Assembly (NCBI GenBank): GCA_037974335.1
Contig: CM075733.1
Coordinates: 49,379,959-49,443,958 of the forward strand
Direction of reading: 5' to 3'
Length of the DNA: 64,000 nt
DNA from: Prionace glauca
Lineage: Eukaryota; Chordata; Chondrichthyes; Carcharhiniformes; Carcharhinidae
A program made the position numbers and the translations under genes. Position 1 is the first letter of the stretch. Every line of letters begins with the position of its first letter. This document shows, in pieces, positions 45,173-56,440 of the stretch. The notes beneath the pieces were generated by a model. That model was not told the origin of the DNA, made no database searches, and saw only the letters and a list, made by a program, of their open reading frames with translations.

Positions 45173-45602
45173 ATGTTCCATTTTTCAAAGCCATTGGAAT
45201 CAAAGATGATTCTGAATGGCTGACTAGGTGGTGGAAAATGCTGCCAGATTCTGGGTGAAATTAGATTCGGCAATCACAGCTAGCAAATACAATGATACAA
45301 ATCATTTAAAAATACAACACTGTTTTTTTGTACCTCTGTGTAATCACTAATGCGCTTTATTGGTAAAAATTAACTGTTGGGTAGAGAATAACTTAACTTT
45401 TCGAATACATTTAATCCTGAAATATGACTTCTTTAATTATGTGTATTGCTTTGATGGGGCGGCATATTGGCACACTGGTTAGCACTGCTGCCTCACAGTG
45501 CCAGGGATCCGGTTCAATTCAGCCTTGGCTGACTGTGTGGAGTTTACACGTTCTTCCTATGTCTGTGTGGGTTTTCACGGGGTGCTCTGGTTTCTTCCCA
45601 CA

Positions 45603-46719
45603 CAGTAAGAAGACTCACAACACCAGGTTAAAGTCCAACAGGTTTATTTGATAGTAAATGCCACTAGCTTTCGGAGCACTGTTCCTTTGTCAGGTGAGTG
45701 GAGAGTTCCGAAAGCTAGTGGCGTTTACTGTCAAATAAACCTGTTGGACTTTAACCTGATGTTGTGAGACTTCTTACTATGTGCAAATTATGCGAAGGGT
45801 GTGGAGAGTCTGCAGAAGGATCTAGATAGGCTGGGCGAATGGGCCAGGAAATGGCAAATGGAATTTAATGTTGGCAAGTGTGAGGTGGTCCACTTTGGTA
45901 GGAATAATGGTAGGAAGGACTATTACTTACGGGGCGAAAAACTGCAGCAGGCGACGATGCAGAGGGACCTCGGGGTCCTTGTGCATGAATCGCAAAAACC
46001 CAGCTTGCAGGTGCAGCAGGTGGTCAGGAAGGTGAATGGGATGCTGGCCTTCATAGCAAGGGGGATTGAATATAAAAGTAGGGAGGTCTTGCTGCAGCTG
46101 TATAGGGCATTGGTGAGGCCGCAGCTGGAGTACTGTGTGCAGTTTTGGGCGCCGCACCTGCGCAAAGATATTTTGGCCTTGGAGGGAGTGCAGAGGAGGT
46201 TTACTAGGCTGATACCGGAGTTGAGGGGGTTGAGCTATGAGGAGAGGCTGAATAAACTAGGCTTGTACTCGTTAGAGTGTAGAAGAATGAGGGGAGATCT
46301 CATTGAGACGTATAAGATGATGAATGGGATGGACAGGATAGAGGTGGAGAGACTCTTGCTGCTGAAAAAAGACAGTAGGACTGGGGGTCACAGCCTCAAG
46401 ATAAAAGGGGGGCGGTTTAGAACGGAGTTGAGGAGGAACTTCTTCACTCAAAGGGTGGTGAATCTCTGGAATTCTCTGCCCGTTGAAGTGGTGGAGGCTG
46501 CCTCGCTAAATATTTTTAAGACGCGGGTTGATGGGTTTTTGATAAGAGAGGGGATTAAGGGTTATGGGGAGAAAGCAGGAAAGTGGAACTGAGCAGCGAC
46601 AGATCAGCCATGATCTTATTGAATGGCGGGACAGGCTCGAAGGGCTAGATGGCCTACTCCTGCTCCTATTTCTTATGTTCTTATGTTTACCCCAGTCCAA
46701 CACCGGCACCTACATATCA
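45603..46719. mobile_element. PLE-1A palindrome carrying a CR1
   Basis: Left arm (cagtaagaagactcacaaca…) and right arm (…gtgagacttcttactatgt) meet near 45,700. The PLE end resumes at 46,687 (TTACCCCAGTCCAACACCGG) after the CR1. The ribozyme-like core is decayed here (CTGACAA). Confidence 0.8.
45781..46686 (+). mobile_element. CR1-A LINE inserted in a PLE tail
   Basis: Open from 45,801 to 46,592 (263 codons: ESLQKDLDRLGEWARKWQME through the C-terminal region), then the CR1 3' UTR and TTCTTATG tandem. It is the innermost and therefore youngest of three nested elements. Confidence 0.9.
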
Positions 46720-46943
46720 TTCTTCTCACACTCGAAAGAAGTGCAGGTTAGATGGACTGGCCATGCTAAATTGTCCCTTAGTGTCCAAAGATATGGAGGT
46801 TAGAGGATTAGTGGTGGTAAATGTGTAGGATTACGTGGATAGGGCAGGGGAGTGAGCCTGGGTAAGTCTGCACTGACTTTCTTGGAGGTCGGTGGAGACT
46901 CGATGGGACAAATAGTTTCCTTCTGCACTGTCTGGATTCTATG

Positions 46944-47410
46944 GTGCATTAATGCTTTGATTAGTGACTTAAACCTCTCAAACTTCCTTTCATCCTTACA
47001 ATTCCTATTTTCGATCAAGCTTTTCTTTATCTTTTTTGATATCTAATATACAATCTCTGGCTCTGACTCTATCTTTGGCTAATTATTGTGTCATCACATT
47101 AACAACTCAATATAAATGCAAATTGTTCTTGTAAAAATAGGGGTGCATTCCCGCAGGTCTTCCGTGAAAGATAGGGCAAACTAGGGAGAAACTCCACACA
47201 GCAATTACAACAAGACTTCTATACAGCTCTCCCTGACTTTTTCTCCCTATCATTCACAGCCTTTCATTGAATCTGCACTGTTGTATCAATTATTTAATTA
47301 ATAATCCACACTTTATGAATAAATTGCAGAGTGGGGTCTTATAGAGATCTATTAATTTATGTTATGATCATTTACAATGTTGTTTGTATTCTTTTGGTTA
47401 ATTTTTTGAC
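46944..47410. other. no feature recognised
   Basis: AT-rich, no supported feature. Cytoplasmic exons of the Ig gene to the right could lie in this direction but none was identified. Confidence 0.35.
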
Positions 47411-47414
47411 ATAG

Positions 47415-47575
47415 GTATTGTTGCCAATACTAATATTTATTGTCCATATCTAATTGTCTTAACAATTTTTCTCGTACTGCATTTCATTTTGATACAGCTG
47501 AGTGGCTTGATGGATCACTGCAGAGGGCAGCTAAGAGCTGAACATGTTGGTGAAGTACTGGAATTCATATAAACC
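47415..47575 (-). repeat. old repeat fragment (shared with 54,840-55,030)
   Basis: Shares the 'tattgt/catttattaccca … taattg' start and the 'gatacagctgagtggcttg'-like body with a widespread shark repeat. Class not certain. Confidence 0.4.
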
Positions 47576-47721
47576 AGGTAAGCTCAGCTTCTTCCACAAA
47601 AGGGCATTAGCAAATTAGTTTTCTTCTTATAATCCAACTGCTTTGTTTTACTTTACTGATATAGCTGACTTTTTCTATTTACATATTTTAATAAAGGGAT
47701 TCCATGTTTTCAAAATATCAT

Positions 47722-48115
47722 GGAATCCCTAAAATGCAGAAGTAGACCATTTTATCCATCAAGTCTGCACCAACAGGCCCTAGCCTTGTAACACCACTTA
47801 TTTACTCTGCTAACTTCCGCCCACCTCCCCACCACACCAGCATCCCCCCCCCCCCCCCCCCCCCCCGGGCCCCCACCTTCCCCCCCCCCCCCCCCCCCTC
47901 CCCAACCTATATATCTTGAGACATTAAGGATCATGACAAATCAACCTAACCTGAACATTTTTGGACTGTAGGAGGAAATTGGAGCCCCAGAAGGAAACTC
48001 ACACAGACAAGGAAGAACATGCAAACTCTACACAGACAGCGACCCAAGACTGGAATTGAATCTGATTGCCTGGCACTGTGAGGCAATGCTAACCACTGTG
48101 CCACCACACTGCTAG
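47722..48115 (-). repeat. V-SINE/HE1-like SINE with poly-C expansion
   Basis: Full-length reverse copy (head 'gcagtgtggtggcacagtgg' read on minus near 48,113, central block near 48,000). A run of C, broken once by GGG, at 47,844-47,899 has expanded inside the SINE. Confidence 0.75.
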
Positions 48116-48205
48116 GTGATTGCTTCTTGATTTGTACCTTGCATAGAATCCATATTTTTACTCTCACAATAATTTCATTCACATTTTTACTTTCTCTTCA
48201 CTTAC

Positions 48206-48325
48206 CTCGCCTCCTTGACCTTGTCCTACAATATCTCACAACTGCCCATGTTAAAAAAGCGATGATGATCAGTGCTCCTATTCCAGAAAACGCACCTATG
48301 AGGCCACAATTTACCATTAAGTAAT
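48206..48325 (-). CDS. transmembrane exon, single-IgV receptor gene
   Basis: A 120-bp phase 1-1 exon with acceptor TACTTTTTAG and donor GTAAGTG. It codes DYLMVNCGLIGAFSGIGAL and then a continuous hydrophobic stretch (IIIAFLTWAVV) followed by a basic stop-transfer RYCRTRSRRRG. The result is a type I membrane anchor with a short juxtamembrane Cys and no charged residue inside the membrane. The membrane-exit VVRYC followed by basic residues resembles MPZ-family proteins. Tail exons beyond the donor were not found, so signalling motifs (ITIM/ITSM) cannot be assessed. Confidence 0.8.
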
Positions 48326-48496
48326 CTAAAAAGTAAAACAGATATTTGATGAGGGTCCATGACATTGAACAGATTTTCTGTAAATAAAAATGATCATAAT
48401 TCAATAAGTAGCTGCAGCAGCAGGAATTATGCAATTTATTCTTTTATAACCAGGTATTAATGGCTAATGTGATCTTATTGGCATGGTGTGGCATGG

Positions 48497-48800
48497 AGCA
48501 GCATGGTGGCACAGTGGTTAGCACTGCTCCCTCACAGAGAGGGACGTGAGTTCAATTCCTGATTTGAGATACTGTCTGTGCAGAGTCTGCACATTCCCTG
48601 TGTCTGCATGGATTTCCTCCGGGTGCTCCAGTTTTCTCCCACAGTCTGAAAGATGTTCTGGTTAGGTGCATTGGTAGTGGTAAATTCTCTCTTAGTATAC
48701 CCCAACAGGGGGCGGAGTGTGGTGACTAGGGGATTTTCATTGTAATTTTATTGTAATGTTAATATAAGTCTACTTGTGACACTAATAAATACACTTTAAT
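48497..48800 (+). repeat. V-SINE/HE1-like SINE, full length, L2-type tail
   Basis: tRNA-like head (agcatggtggcacagtggtt, B box gagttcaattcc), central block, and the 'ctacttgtgacactaataaa' tail. Confidence 0.85.
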
Positions 48801-49288
48801 CTTATTCGTTTTGATCTCAGGCAAACACTTATAAAACAAGTTAATTGCTAGCTGCAACAATTAACTGGAGGCTTCTGTATTTGCATTTGTGCTTATCTAC
48901 ATCCTGACAAACATTCAGTTTAAACTCCTTCAGCAAAACAGCTCTGTCTGCCGCAGAACTGTCCGCCTACATATGAGCTCAAACCTTGCTTTGGGCTCTG
49001 TATCATACGTAGAAGGTATAGGAAATAAACATCTTTTAGTTTGTTCAGAAGGCTGAAACTTTCTCCATGTATTTCAATTAAGTGAATAAAGGGGATTAGA
49101 GAGAGGTTTAGAAGAGTTGTTAGTAACTTTTAGAAGCTGGCAGAAAGAAAAATCAAATATCAGAATTGAACATTAACCTTCAAAATAATAGTTGGAATGC
49201 CATAAGTTTAATTTGCTGTGTCTTGTTTTGTAACTTACGTATTTGTTTTATAACATAGAACAATCTGCTTACCAAACAGCATTCTTAC
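48801..49288. other. intron between stalk and membrane exons
   Basis: No feature recognised. Confidence 0.4.
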
Positions 49289-49369
49289 CATTGGTTTTGT
49301 TGCCTTTCACATGAGTTAGGTTAGAGTCTTTAGGTGCAGTCCGCAAATCAGCCACTGTCACTACTTCCC
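49289..49369 (-). CDS. stalk exon, single-IgV receptor gene
   Basis: An 81-bp phase 1-1 exon (27 codons) with acceptor CTTTTCCAG and donor GTAAGAATG. It codes EVVTVADLRTAPKDS and then NLTHVKGNKTN, a hydrophilic stalk with two N-glycosylation sites and no Ig fold. Splicing from the V exon (…NVI-G-EVVT) and into the membrane exon (…KTN-D-YLMV) keeps the frame. It replaces the C2-type domain that CD2- and CD200-family proteins usually carry. Confidence 0.75.
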
Positions 49370-50035
49370 CTGGAAAAGTTAATGCCCATGAGGAATTAGT
49401 AAACATGGACTGGCACCTTATTACAAATACACATTTTTGTGAAGCAGGATACTATCAGATGTACAAGACCATTTTGTGTTTTTAATATTGGTTAGTTGAT
49501 CTCCCGTAGTTTTTTTGGCAGATGGAGACTAGCGGAGAAACTGAAGACTGGATGAGAAGTGGAGGCTGAGGAAAGAACTGAGGAGGTGAACACAGCCCTA
49601 AGAATTGATGAGAGGTTTGCAGGGGCTGTGGTTAACGACAAACTGTGAGATTTTGTGAGGCAGTTTCATTTTTATTGCTAAGGAAATTATTTGCATCACA
49701 ATGGCTGGGTCACTGTTAGATATTTTACATGACTGCTGATTTTTCATGGACTGATTCTGTCAATTTGGCAACCAACGCAGGGCAATGAAACCTCCAAGAT
49801 AGTACATTCACCGAGATGAATTAGTAACATAAATGTTACCAGTACAAATGTTTTTTGTGTTTATGGTTACCTCAGTATTGTCATTGTCAAAATGTGAACT
49901 GAAAAAAGTTACTGTAGATGTCAGAGCTATAAATATGAAATACAAAAAAAATGCTTGCAGATATGTATGCAGCAAATTCTTGGTGGCTTTTAGAAATCTG
50001 ACAACATCCTTATCTAATTTAATATCAAGGCCAGT
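49370..50035. other. intron; no feature recognised
   Basis: Part of the about 8-kb intron between the V and stalk exons; short frames only. Confidence 0.35.
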
Positions 50036-50234
50036 ACAAAGAACAAAGAACAGCACAGCACAGGAAACAGGCCCTTCAGCCCTACAAGCCCGCGCCGCCC
50101 ATTTTAACACTCAGTGAGTGCCTTATTCAAGTCTTTTGTCAACTGACGATGCTTTTGTCTACCTCTAGTGGACTCCACAATAAAGGGGTGCAAATTTAGG
50201 GAATTATATGTGTGCCAGATTAAGGGAGATCCAA

Positions 50235-50436
50235 TTTAGGGACCATTTATTGACACCAACCAGCCTAAAAAGCATGTTTTTGGGATGTGGGAGGAAACCA
50301 GAGCACCGGAAGAAAACCCACGCAAGCACGGGGAGAAGGTACAAACTCCTAGACATTGACCCAAGCTGGAGATCTGACCCGGGTCCCTGTAACTGCACAG
50401 CAAACAGTGATAGTCACTGAGCTGTCGTGTTGCCTG
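50235..50436 (-). repeat. V-SINE/HE1-like SINE fragment
   Basis: Reverse copy with central block 'gtgggaggaaaccagagcac' and a decayed tRNA head near 50,430. Confidence 0.7.
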
Positions 50437-50439
50437 TCA

Positions 50440-50739
50440 ATTGGTCCAGTTTAAGCATACACTAACGGACGTGAAGCACGAGACAACTCTCGATGCAATA
50501 TCCAAGAGCAGACCTCGCACGACCCACCGTGTGTATGCCCCTTGTTGGCCAACAAAGTGGACCGAATCACCTGTGGATGTAAAAAGGAGACATCAGTAAA
50601 CATCAATAGGCATACAACAGACTATACAGACATTAATGGAAGATCCCCAATAGCTCCAACGTAAGCGACAAGGTGAGCCTTAAAATTTGTTGGATGGCCG
50701 ATAGGAATCTATTAATTCCCAGGACGTCCTGAAGCTCTT
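50440..50739. repeat. unclassified repeat shared with 7,856-8,054
   Basis: About 50,470-50,585 matches 7,920-8,000 in reverse complement. No coding signal. Confidence 0.45.
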
Positions 50740-50958
50740 GATCTTCAACTAGAACATTCTTTTGTATCCCTCCATCTCCAGTCTGCTCATGTGCCTATCT
50801 AGGTAAGTCTTAAACAGCCCTAGCGTGTCTACCTCCACCACCCTACTTGGCAGTGCATTCCAGGCCCCTACAACCCTCTGTGTAAAAAAAACATCCCTTT
50901 AACATCTGAATTATACCTCGCCCCTGCCACGTTGAGCCCATGAACCCTCATGATTTTC

Positions 50959-52248
50959 ATAAGAACATAAGAAATAGGAGCAGGAGTAGGCCATCTAGCC
51001 CTTCGAGCCTGCCCCGCCATTCAATAAGATCATGGCTGATCTGTCGTGGCTCAGTTCCACATTCCCGCTCTCTCTCCATAACCCTTAATCCCCTCTCTTA
51101 TCAAAAACCCATCGACCCGCGTCTTAAAAATATTTAGCGAGGTAGCCTCCACCACTTCAGCGGGCAGAGAATTCCAGAGATTCACCACTCTTTGAGTGAA
51201 GAAGTTCCTCCTCAACTCCGTTTTAAACCGCCCCCCCTTTATCTTGAGACTGTACTCCGTGGTCCTACTATCCTTTCTGAGTGGGAAGAGTCTCTCCACC
51301 TCTATCCTATCCATCCCATTCATCATCTTATACGTCTCAATGAGATCTCCCCTCATTCTTCTAAACTCTAACGAGTACAAGCCTAGTTTATTCAGCCTCT
51401 CCTCATAGCTCAACCCCCTCAACTCTGGTATCAGCCTAGTAAACCTCCTCTGCACTCCCTCCAAGGCCAAAATATCCTTGCGCAGGTGCGGCGCCCAAAA
51501 CTGCACACAGTACTCCAGCTGCGGCCTCACCAATGCCCTATACAGCTGCAGCAAGACCTCCCTACTTTTATATTCAATCCCCCTTGCTATGAAGGCCAGC
51601 ATCCCATTAGCCTTCCTGACCACCTGCTGCACCTGCAAGCTGGGTTTTTGCGACTCTTGCACAAGGACCCCGAGGTCCCTCTGCACCGTCGCCTGCTGCA
51701 GTTTTTCGCCACGTAAGTAATAATCCTTCCTACCATTCCTCCTACCAAAGTGGACCACCTCACACTTGCCAACATTAAATTCCATTTGCCATTTCCTGGC
51801 CCATTCGCCCAGCCTATCTAGATCCTTCTGTAGACTCTCCACACCCTCCACACAATTTGCCGTTCCACCAATCTTGGTGTCATCAGCAAATTTCGACATC
51901 CTACTCTCAGTTTCCTCCTCCAGATCATCTATATAAATGGTAAATAGCTGAGGCCCCAGCACCGACCCCTGGGGCACTCCACTAGTCACCATCCACCAAT
52001 CCGAATAGCACCCATTGACCCCCACTCTCTGCCTCCTATTTGATAGCCAATCCTCTATCCACGCTAACACCCTACCCCCAACTCCATGTCCCCTGACCTT
52101 CTGCAATAACCTCTTGTGAGGTACCTTGTCAAACGCCTTCTGAAAATCAAGAAAGACCACATCCACCGGCTCTCCTTTATCCACCGCCCTAGACACATCC
52201 TCATAGAACTCCAGTAAATTTGTCAGACACGACTTCCCTTTAACAAAA
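50959..52248 (-). mobile_element. CR1-A LINE inserted in LINE subfamily E
   Basis: The 3' end at 50,959 is the reversed TTCTTATG end. A continuous reverse frame (51,051-52,196; 381 codons) runs from SRAVDKGEPVDVVFLDFQKA through SGVPQGSVLGPQLF and the SKFADDTKIGG catalytic box to the ORF2 end. Possible 5-bp duplication TTTCA on both sides (50,954-50,958; 52,249-52,253 region). Confidence 0.9.
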
Positions 52249-52408
52249 CCGTTTCACATCCAACCTGGGAAAAAGCTTCCCACTGTTCACTCTATCTATA
52301 CCCTTCATAATCTTATACACCTCTATTAGGTCTCCCCTCATTCTCTGTCTTTCCAGGGAGAACAGCCCCAATTTGCCCAATCACTTCTCATAGCTAAGAC
52401 CTTTCATA

Positions 52409-54142
52409 TCAGGCAGCATCCTGGTAAACCTCTCCTGCACTCTCTCCAGGTCTCCTTTCTTTCTGGTAGTAAGGCGACCAGAACTGGACGCAGTACTCTA
52501 AATGTGGTCTAACCAACGCTCTATACAACTGCAACATTAGACGCCAGCTTTTATACTCTATACGCCTTCCTATAAAGGCAAGCATACCATATGCCTTCTT
52601 CACCACCTTCTCCACCTGTGCTGCCACCTTCAAGGACTTGTGAACTTGCACACCTAGGTCCCTCTGTGCTTCTATACTCTTAATGGTCCTACCATTTATT
52701 GTATAACTCCCCCCCCTACATTAGTTCTTCCAAAATGTATCACCTCGCATTTATCTGGATTAAATTCCATCTGCCATTTCACCGTCCAATTTACCAGCCT
52801 ATCTATATCATTCTGTATTGTCCGACACTGTTCATCACTATCAGCAAATCCAGCCAACTTGCTGATCGCACCAGTTACTCCCTCTTCCAAATCATTTATA
52901 TATATCACAAATAGCAGAGGTCCCAGTACGGAGCCCTGCGGAACACCACTGGTCACAGACCTCCAGCTAGAAAACAACCCTTCCACATCTACCCTCTGTC
53001 TCCTGTGGCCAAGCCAGTTCTCAACTCATCTAGCCACCATGAGCCTTAACCTTTTTCACCAACCTGCCATGAGGGAGTTTGTCAAATGCCTTACCGAAAT
53101 CCATATTGACGACATCCACGGCTCTTCCTTCATCAACCATTTTTGTCACCTCCTCAAAAAATTCTACCAGATTCGTAAGGCTCCCTCTTACAGAACCATG
53201 TTGCCTGTCACTAATGAGATTGTTCTGTTCTAAATGCGCATACATCCTATCTCTAAGAATCCTCTCCAACAACTTTCCTACCACTGACATTAAGCTCACC
53301 AGCCTATAATTACCCAGGTTATCCCTGCTACCCTTTTTAAACAATGGTGCCACATTCGCTATCCTCCAATCCTCTGGGACCTCACCTGTGTCCAAAGAAG
53401 AGATAACGATTTCCATCAGAGGCCCAGCAATTTCATCTGTTGTCTCCCTGAGCAGTCTAGAATAAATGCCATCAGGCCCCGGGGATTTGTCGGTTTTAAT
53501 GTTCCCTAAAAAACCTAACACTTCCTCCCTTGTAATGGAAATTTTCTCCAACGGGTCAACAATTCCCTTTAAGACACTCCCAGACAACAAGTCCCTTTCC
53601 TTTGTGAATACTGACGCAAAGTATTCAGTCAGGATCTCCCCCATTCCCTTGGGCTCTAAACATAATTCCCCTCCTTTGTCCTTGAGAGGTCCGACTTTTC
53701 CTCTAACAACTCTTTTGTTCCTAACATACGAATAAAATGCCTTTAGATTATCCTTAATCTTATCTGCCATGACCATTTCATGACCTCTTTTCGCCCTTCT
53801 AACTCCCTGTTTGAATTCTCTCCTACTCTCCCTGTATTCCTCCAGAGCTCTCTCCGTTCTTAGTTGCCTGGACCTAACGTACGCCTCTCTTTTCTTTCTG
53901 ATCAAGTCCTCAATATCCCTAGTTATCCATGGCTCTCTTATCCTGCCTTTCCTATCCTTCCTCTTTACAGGCACATGTCTGTCCTGCAGCCTTATCAGAT
54001 GTCCCTTAAAAGACTCACACGTACCAGACGGGGACTTACCCCTGAACATCCTCTCCCAATCAATGGCCACCAATTCCTGCCTAATCTGGCTATAGCTAGC
54101 CTTCCCCCAATTTAGCACCCTCACAATCACCAGTAATCTCAC
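52409..54142 (-). pseudogene. LINE-E ORF2: endonuclease C-part and RT, broken
   Basis: The long frame 53,030-54,142 (370 codons) codes REPWITRDIEDLIRKKREAY, a linker, DKSPGPDGIYSRLLRET, GNYRLVSLMSVVGKLLERIL and the palm start MDFGKAFDKLPHGRL. The RT continues in other frames at 52,696-52,986 (TSGVPQGSVLGPLLF; the catalytic box is damaged, reading KLAGFADSDEQ) and at 52,409-52,651 (VRPHLEYCVQFWSPYYQKE). At least two frame changes and a lost catalytic FADD box mark it as dead. Less similar to CR1-A than to subfamily B. Confidence 0.82.
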
Positions 54143-54199
54143 AAACTGCAGAAATCACCGAAGTTTAAAAAATCTCTATACTGGAAGTGTGTAACCAAC

Positions 54200-54290
54200 T
54201 TCAGCGAGGTCAGGCAGTTGAGGATGGGCAGTGAATGCTGGCCTAGTCATTCAAGTCCACATCCCATGAATAAATAAAAAATATACTCTA
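54200..54290 (+). repeat. short repeat tail (GGATGGGCAGTGAATG type)
   Basis: 'ggatgggcagtgaatgctgg' … 'cacatcccatgaataaataa', same family as 41,143-41,215. Confidence 0.55.
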
Positions 54291-54839
54291 TAATGCAAAA
54301 ATAAACCAAAGTCCAAGAACCAATTTATGAAAATATGGATTTATGATTAAGTGATACAATTGGGGAGTGAGACCCATAATGTTTGCTGTTGGTAGATTAT
54401 TTTATAAAGTTTCAAAGCACAAATATGACACTGCTTTTATATTGTTCTTAAAGAGGGTCTCTCTGTTGGTTCTTCCCACATTGATCTTGCACAAACAAGA
54501 GCAACCTCGAACTAAAAATGCTAGCTGTATTATGGCAGAACACTGGGAAGATCCATTTGACTGACTCTAATCCTTCATTAAATCTATGAAGCAAAGCAGT
54601 TTAAAAGTGAGAGTAATATATGTTTGTTATAAACTTCCAAAAAGAATGCAATAAAAATGCAAACATAAAAATGCCTGAAACCATTATATTCACTTTGATA
54701 ACTGGAGAGAACCATCAACATGTTTCCATTTCTAAATTAGAAAAGGGATTCATTAAGAACCAATGAACTGAATTGGTGCAGCTGCAAATGACCAGAAGAG
54801 GCCCAGTGATATGCATATCCTACCTATAATAAGCTGAAG
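54291..54839. other. intron; no feature recognised
   Basis: AT-rich, no supported feature. Confidence 0.35.
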
Positions 54840-55030
54840 CCAATTATTTTTATTTGATGTCAATGGCAGTGTTGGCATTTATTACCCATTCTTAATTGCT
54901 TGGAGAAGGCGGTGGTGCTGAAATTTGTGCTTGTAGCAGTTTGATACAAACAGCACCTTCTGCTGCCGGCAAGCTAGCTACCTACTAGTTAATCACATTG
55001 CTGTGAGGCTGGAGACACACAAAGGACAGC
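54840..55030 (-). repeat. old repeat fragment (shared with 47,415-47,575)
   Basis: 'ggcatttattacccattctt', 'gaaggcggtggtgctgaaat' mark a widespread shark repeat whose class I cannot fix. Confidence 0.5.
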
Positions 55031-55860
55031 CTGGTGAGGACAATGATGCCCTTCTCCCAATTGTGTTTCCGTAAAAATTGGGTTTTCTCAAACAACCCAA
55101 CAATGTTACACGGAGAGCTTTGTTTTAATTTAAACCGACTTCAAATTCTCAAACAGCTACTGTTTTTCATCAAAATCGACTTTGAGTTAGGGATTGGGCT
55201 CAAAATTGAAGAAAATGGATCCCTCTATCAAAAAAACCGTTTTAATTCCGCGGCCTGTGCGACCATTTCCATTCGCATTATTTCCTCGTGGATCCTACTT
55301 TATTGCTCTTATTTTTCCAAATTTGTACCAAATATCACCACCCCACACTAAAGATTAAGACCCTTGAACGCCCACCAGTTTCCTCCGGCTGCTTTCCCCT
55401 CAATCGGATAAAGGGCGAGGTGGAGACCATCTGGGAGAGAGAAGTGGCGGACCTGGGCAAACTGTGGAAAGTGCTGCCCCCGCACCACCACCCCTTGTCG
55501 AGCTTGTCGCGAAAACGATCATCTAGACAGCAGTTCAGAAACTCGTTTTAACCTTTGAATATTGCTTGGGTTTTTCCTACTGGCCCCACCACCACCATCG
55601 TGCGAAAGCTCTACACTCAGTGACTGCCACGTCTTTTCTGACTCGTACAGAAAAACAATGGCAGTAATTTAAATACGTTTAGAGCGGAGGGAAGGAGAGA
55701 TGAAAGGGAAGAGGAAAAAATGTGAGATGCAATGACAAAAAAGAGAACTCAATAAAATGAACTCTAGGTCAGCGACGATAATGAGAATTTTAGATGTAGA
55801 CCCTGAAAAAGCCAGATATGTGGGGGTTGTACACGAATGACTTATTCACATTCAAAGGAC

Positions 55861-56211
55861 TCACGCTAACCACTTCTCTGAATGACAGGTCCTTTTAATC
55901 TCAATGCAAGCGAACTGGTATTTCTGTGACGACTCTTTTTCTGTTTGCACAGGTATGCGGGCTTTTTCGTTGACTATTCGGTATTTAGCAAAGAGATCCA
56001 TCCGCTCTTTGCATTGTTGAGGGGTTTCTTCCCCCGAAGGCATAACCTTTGATTTAATCTGTTGAAAAAAAATGCCCTTTCCCAGACATCTGAGCACTGA
56101 AATTTCTTTGAGATCGCTGTCCATAATAATATCATCCAATTGGAGAAGTTTATTTTTGTCTGTTTTGATTTTCGTTTTTACCAGTTCTCTTAATTTTGCT
56201 AAAGCAGCCAC
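55861..56211 (-). other. uncharacterised open frame, 116 codons
   Basis: A Lys/Glu-rich, predicted helical protein (LRELVKTKIKTDKNKLLQLD, VLRCLGKGIFFQQIKSKV, QQCKERMDLFAKYRI). A good acceptor (GTGTCTACAG) lies just upstream at about 56,211, compatible with a phase-0 terminal exon ending at 55,861. No family recognised. Its phase does not fit the phase-1 V exon at 57.4 kb in this frame, so it is not an obvious alternative end of the Ig gene. Could be a real small exon, an old coding relict or chance. Confidence 0.3.
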
Positions 56212-56440
56212 CTGTAGACACTGGGATCAGATATTCCATGCAGATTCATTAGAAAAAGCAGAGACTTCCAACGGCAGAAGTAGTTTCATTCTCACTCAGG
56301 GAGACCGTACAGAGCTCTGGAAGTTGTATTCATCGCCAGAGAATTCTAGAATTCCAAATATATATAACTGATGCATTTCAAAATGATTCACGATAATAAA
56401 TCAACAAGGGAATGATCTAAATTCCTGGACGAAAATCTAG

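Larger units (their letters stand above)
45456..46943 (+). repeat. V-SINE/HE1-like SINE split by PLE and CR1 (nested)
   Basis: SINE head and centre 45,456-45,602 (ggggcggcatattggcacac) and remainder 46,731-46,943 (gactcgatgggacaaatagt … ttctatgg). The break is bounded by TTCTTCCCACA (45,592-45,602) and TTCTTCTCACA (46,720-46,730), the duplication made by the PLE insertion. Confidence 0.8.
50036..54140 (-). mobile_element. CR1-like LINE subfamily E, split twice
   Basis: The 3' end is at about 50,036-50,098 (caaagaacagcacagcacag). The UTR resumes at 50,740-50,958 and the coding part at 52,249-54,140. The first gap (50,099-50,739) holds a SINE and an unclassified repeat; the second is a CR1-A insertion. 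Intervening pieces restore the expected order of this LINE's tail. Confidence 0.82.

Noticed and set aside
45660-45720. Hammerhead-like motif in the 45.6-kb PLE
   Set aside because: The box reads CTGACAA and flanking pairing is poor.
47752-47934. Gly-rich 60-codon minus-strand frame
   Set aside because: Translation of the poly-C/poly-G tract in a SINE.
55034-55551. Plus-strand frames with mixed hydrophobic and basic segments
   Set aside because: No domain, no convincing start and no splice signals; overlapping frames compete.
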